From an uncultured Eubacteriales bacterium (GTDB lineage: Bacteria; Bacillota; Clostridia; Christensenellales; Aristaeellaceae), in assembly GCA_902778055.1 (NCBI GenBank), contig CACYWL010000007.1, forward strand, positions 62,001 through 126,000: 64,000 nucleotides of DNA, in the 5' to 3' direction. The notes beneath the pieces are model-generated. The model saw nothing but the letters and a program-made list of their open reading frames with translations, was not told the DNA's origin and did not search any database. Below, piece by piece: positions 62,079 to 64,000 of this stretch. Made by a program: the position numbers and the translations under genes. Numbering within the stretch: position 1 is the first letter of the stretch; every line of letters begins with the position of its first letter.

Positions 62079-63239
62079 TTATTTGCATGCCTCAAGAATG
62101 ATTTCCGCAGCTTCTGCCAAAAGGGAAAAGGGGATATTCAGCGCGGGAAGAAGACGGACCTTCTCCTTGGCAGTCAGGCAAAGAACTCCGTTTTGCATGC
62201 AGGCCGTGACTACTTCCGAAGCCGGACGCACCGTTTTCAGTCCAAGCATCAGCCCGAGTCCTGAGACCGCCTCTACCCCCGGCGCGTTTTCAAACTGACA
62301 GCGAAGATATTCTCCTTTGCTCCGGACTTCGGAAAGAAGCGCTTCGTCAATCCGGTTCAGAACGCTGAGCGCCGCGGCGCAGCAGACGGGATTTCCTCCG
62401 AAGGTGGAGCCGTGATCCCCAAAGTGGAAAACATCCTGAACTCTTTCGCCCAATAGGGTTGCGCCCAGGGGAAGGCCTCCGGCCAGCCCTTTGGCGGTTG
62501 AAACCACATCCGGCTTCACGCCGAAATGCATATAGGAATACAGCTCTCCGGTCCTGCCGTTTCCGGTCTGCACTTCGTCCACCATAAACAGATAATTCCT
62601 GCTTTTCGCCCATTCGGCTACGGTCTGAATATAATCCGCCGGCAGGGGCAGAACACCGCCTTCGCCCTGAATGCATTCCAGCAGCACGCCCGCCACACGG
62701 CCCGTTTCAATCACTTTCTCCAGGGCATCCGGATCGCCAGCCGGAACAGAAACAAAGCCCGGTGTCAGAGGCTGAAACAGTTCATGATAATGATCCTGGC
62801 CCGTAGCGGCCAGAGTGGTCAGGGTTCGGCCATGAAAAGAGTTTTCCATGGTAACAATGATATTCTTCTCCGGACCGTAATGGTCGGATGCCCATTTCCG
62901 CGCCGCTTTGATCGCACATTCGTTCGCCTCTGCGCCGGAGTTGCTGAAGAAGACCTTTTTCATGCCCGTGCGGAGGCAGAGCTTCTCGGCGAGCTCCGTG
63001 CAAGGCTCCGTGTAATAGAGATTCGACATATGCTGCACCTTGCCCAGCTGGGCGATGACAGCCTCCTGCCAGAGAGGATCCGAAACGCCGAACGAGGTCA
63101 CCGCAATGCCGCTGCCAAGATCGATATATCTCTTTCCCTGGCTGTCAAAGACTTCTGATCCGGCTCCGCGCACTATTTCCAGCGGAAACCGTTTGTAGGT
63201 CGGCGCAATATACATCTGATCCTTTTCAAAAACGTTCAT
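62079..63239 (-). CDS. argD: Acetylornithine aminotransferase
   Basis: 386 residues. Class III aminotransferase motifs: SNSGAEANECAIKAARKW (PLP phosphate), SFHGRTLTTLAATGQ, MVDEVQTGNGRTG and VSTAKGLAGGLPLGA, whose lysine binds PLP; GSTFGGNPVCCAAAL follows. It converts N-acetylglutamate semialdehyde to N-acetylornithine in arginine synthesis. Twenty bases after argB, same strand, so an argB-argD operon continues beyond the window; argJ and argC are probably further upstream but not visible. Confidence 0.93.
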   Translation of the reverse strand: MNVFEKDQMYIAPTYKRFPLEIVRGAGSEVFDSQGKRYIDLGSGIAVTSFGVSDPLWQEAVIAQLGKVQHMSNLYYTEPCTELAEKLCLRTGMKKVFFSNSGAEANECAIKAARKWASDHYGPEKNIIVTMENSFHGRTLTTLAATGQDHYHELFQPLTPGFVSVPAGDPDALEKVIETGRVAGVLLECIQGEGGVLPLPADYIQTVAEWAKSRNYLFMVDEVQTGNGRTGELYSYMHFGVKPDVVSTAKGLAGGLPLGATLLGERVQDVFHFGDHGSTFGGNPVCCAAALSVLNRIDEALLSEVRSKGEYLRCQFENAPGVEAVSGLGLMLGLKTVRPASEVVTACMQNGVLCLTAKEKVRLLPALNIPFSLLAEAAEIILEACK

Positions 63240-63259
63240 CTTCGGCTCCTTGATTCTTT

Positions 63260-64000
63260 TCAGTCCGGATGTATCCAGGTACCGGCACCTTCATCCGTCA
63301 GAAGTTCCATCAGAATCGAATGAGGTATCCGACCGTCCATAATGACCGCGTTGCGGACTCCCTGTTCCAGGGCCGTGACACAGCAGCCAACCTTGGGAAT
63401 CATCCCTCCGGAGATGATTCCGGTTTCCTTCAGATGTGCAACCTGGGTCAGCGAAAGCTCGGAAATCAGCGAAGCGGGATCATTTCTGTCCCTGAGAACC
63501 CCGGCAATATCAGTCATCAGAATCAGACGTTCCGCCTCAAGTGCCCCGGCAATATGAGCGGCGGCCGTATCTCCGTTGATATTATAGGAATGGCCTTCCC
63601 TGTCGCATCCCACCGTGGAGATGACAGGGATGTAGCCGTTGCTGAGAAGGTCTGTAATGGGTCGGATATGTACCTTGGTGATATCTCCCACAAAACCGAG
63701 CTTTTCATCCCGGATCCGGCATTCGATCAGTCTTCCGTCAATTCCGCTGAGACCAATGGCTTTCCCGCCTTTCATCTCGAGCAGATTCACCAGTGTCTTG
63801 TTGACTTTGCCGGCAAGCACCATCTGGACAATATCCACGGTTTCCTGATCTGTCACCCTGAGGCCGTCGACAAACTCCGGCTGCTTGCCCATCCGGGTCA
63901 TCATATCACTGATTTCCGGCCCTCCGCCGTGAACAAGAACGATCTTGACTCCGATGAGCCAGAGCAGGACAATATCCTCCATGACCTGCTGCTTCAGGAC
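63260..64000 (-). CDS. argB: Acetylglutamate kinase, 5' end cut by window edge
   Basis: 246 residues are visible; the reading frame continues past 64000 (VLKQQVMEDIVLLWLIGVK), so only about 30-50 N-terminal residues are missing. IVLVHGGGPEI is the glycine-rich phosphate loop, GLSGIDGRLI and YNINGDTAAAHIAGAL the acetylglutamate and ATP sites, and TDIAGVL and SGGMIPKV the remaining family signatures. It phosphorylates N-acetylglutamate, the usual arginine-inhibited step. Any feedback helix (N-terminal) is outside the window. Confidence 0.95.
   Translation of the reverse strand, partial: VLKQQVMEDIVLLWLIGVKIVLVHGGGPEISDMMTRMGKQPEFVDGLRVTDQETVDIVQMVLAGKVNKTLVNLLEMKGGKAIGLSGIDGRLIECRIRDEKLGFVGDITKVHIRPITDLLSNGYIPVISTVGCDREGHSYNINGDTAAAHIAGALEAERLILMTDIAGVLRDRNDPASLISELSLTQVAHLKETGIISGGMIPKVGCCVTALEQGVRNAVIMDGRIPHSILMELLTDEGAGTWIHPD

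Noticed and set aside
1..64000. CRISPR arrays, insertion sequences, tRNA/rRNA genes and tandem repeats
   Set aside because: I looked through the intergenic gaps and saw none; the Ala/Pro codon repeat at 24740-24810 is the coding linker of the biotin carrier.

Overview
This 64 kb window reads as chromosome of an anaerobic, low-to-mid GC Gram-positive bacterium of the Clostridia (Bacillota). The evidence is the gene content: rapZ-whiA, hprK, scpA-scpB, pcrA-ligA, the B12-binding radical SAM/DUF2344 pair, a type III glutamine synthetase, a sodium-pumping oxaloacetate decarboxylase with ATP-dependent PEP carboxykinase, and a rubredoxin-rubrerythrin. Shine-Dalgarno sites are strong (AGGAGG type), and many promoters have a 16-18 bp spacer, often with an extended -10 (TGn). 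A Christensenellales-like gut or rumen lineage would fit, but that is inference. I saw no tRNA or rRNA gene, insertion sequence, prophage or CRISPR array.

Layout. 1-3000: partial GH27 alpha-galactosidase (-), phosphopentomutase deoB (+), MFS transporter (-). 3.2-7.1 kb: a DUF4340 / ABC-2 permease / GldG-like module lacking its ATPase. 7.2-11.2 kb: a small membrane protein, then the alpha ribosomal operon rpsM-rpsK-rpsD-rpoA-rplQ with its own promoter and a ~360-nt structured leader. 11.3-18.4 kb: CCA-adding enzyme, an AlaX-like editing protein, a GntR regulator, secG, murB, rapZ and whiA (without yvcK). 18.5-28 kb: a large multispanning membrane protein, GH3 beta-glycosidase, the oxaloacetate decarboxylase operon (oadA, oadG, biotin carrier, oadB) and pckA. 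28-34 kb: argF (-), an autoregulated LexA/CI-like repressor, then a DUF5685 / J-domain / zinc-ribbon module behind a structured leader, and an M18 aminopeptidase. 34-40 kb, minus strand: D,D-carboxypeptidase, FGGY sugar kinase, HAD phosphatase, hprK and ROK glucokinase. 40-43.8 kb: rubrerythrin, a small ORF plus the tail of a lost second rubrerythrin, glnN and a YerC/TrpR-like regulator. 43.9-61.8 kb: a long plus-strand genome-maintenance and RNA-modification block (pcrA, ligA, site-2 protease, scpA, scpB, radical SAM/DUF2344, RNase G, miaB, ylbF-like, mutS, mutL, miaA). 62-64 kb: argD and partial argB (-).

How the genes work together. OAD plus PEPCK convert between PEP, oxaloacetate and pyruvate and can build a sodium gradient. 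HprK, a ROK kinase and a HAD phosphatase form a carbon-control and sugar-phosphate operon beside an FGGY kinase with its own palindromic operator. MutS/MutL/PcrA/LigA and ScpAB cover repair and chromosome organisation, while MiaA and MiaB act one after the other on A37 of tRNAs.

Most of the window is housekeeping. The least explained parts are the DUF5685/J-domain/zinc-ribbon module with its leader RNA, the GldFG-like module without an ATPase, the rpsM leader with mutually exclusive stems, the rubrerythrin remnant, and a palindrome-controlled permease.
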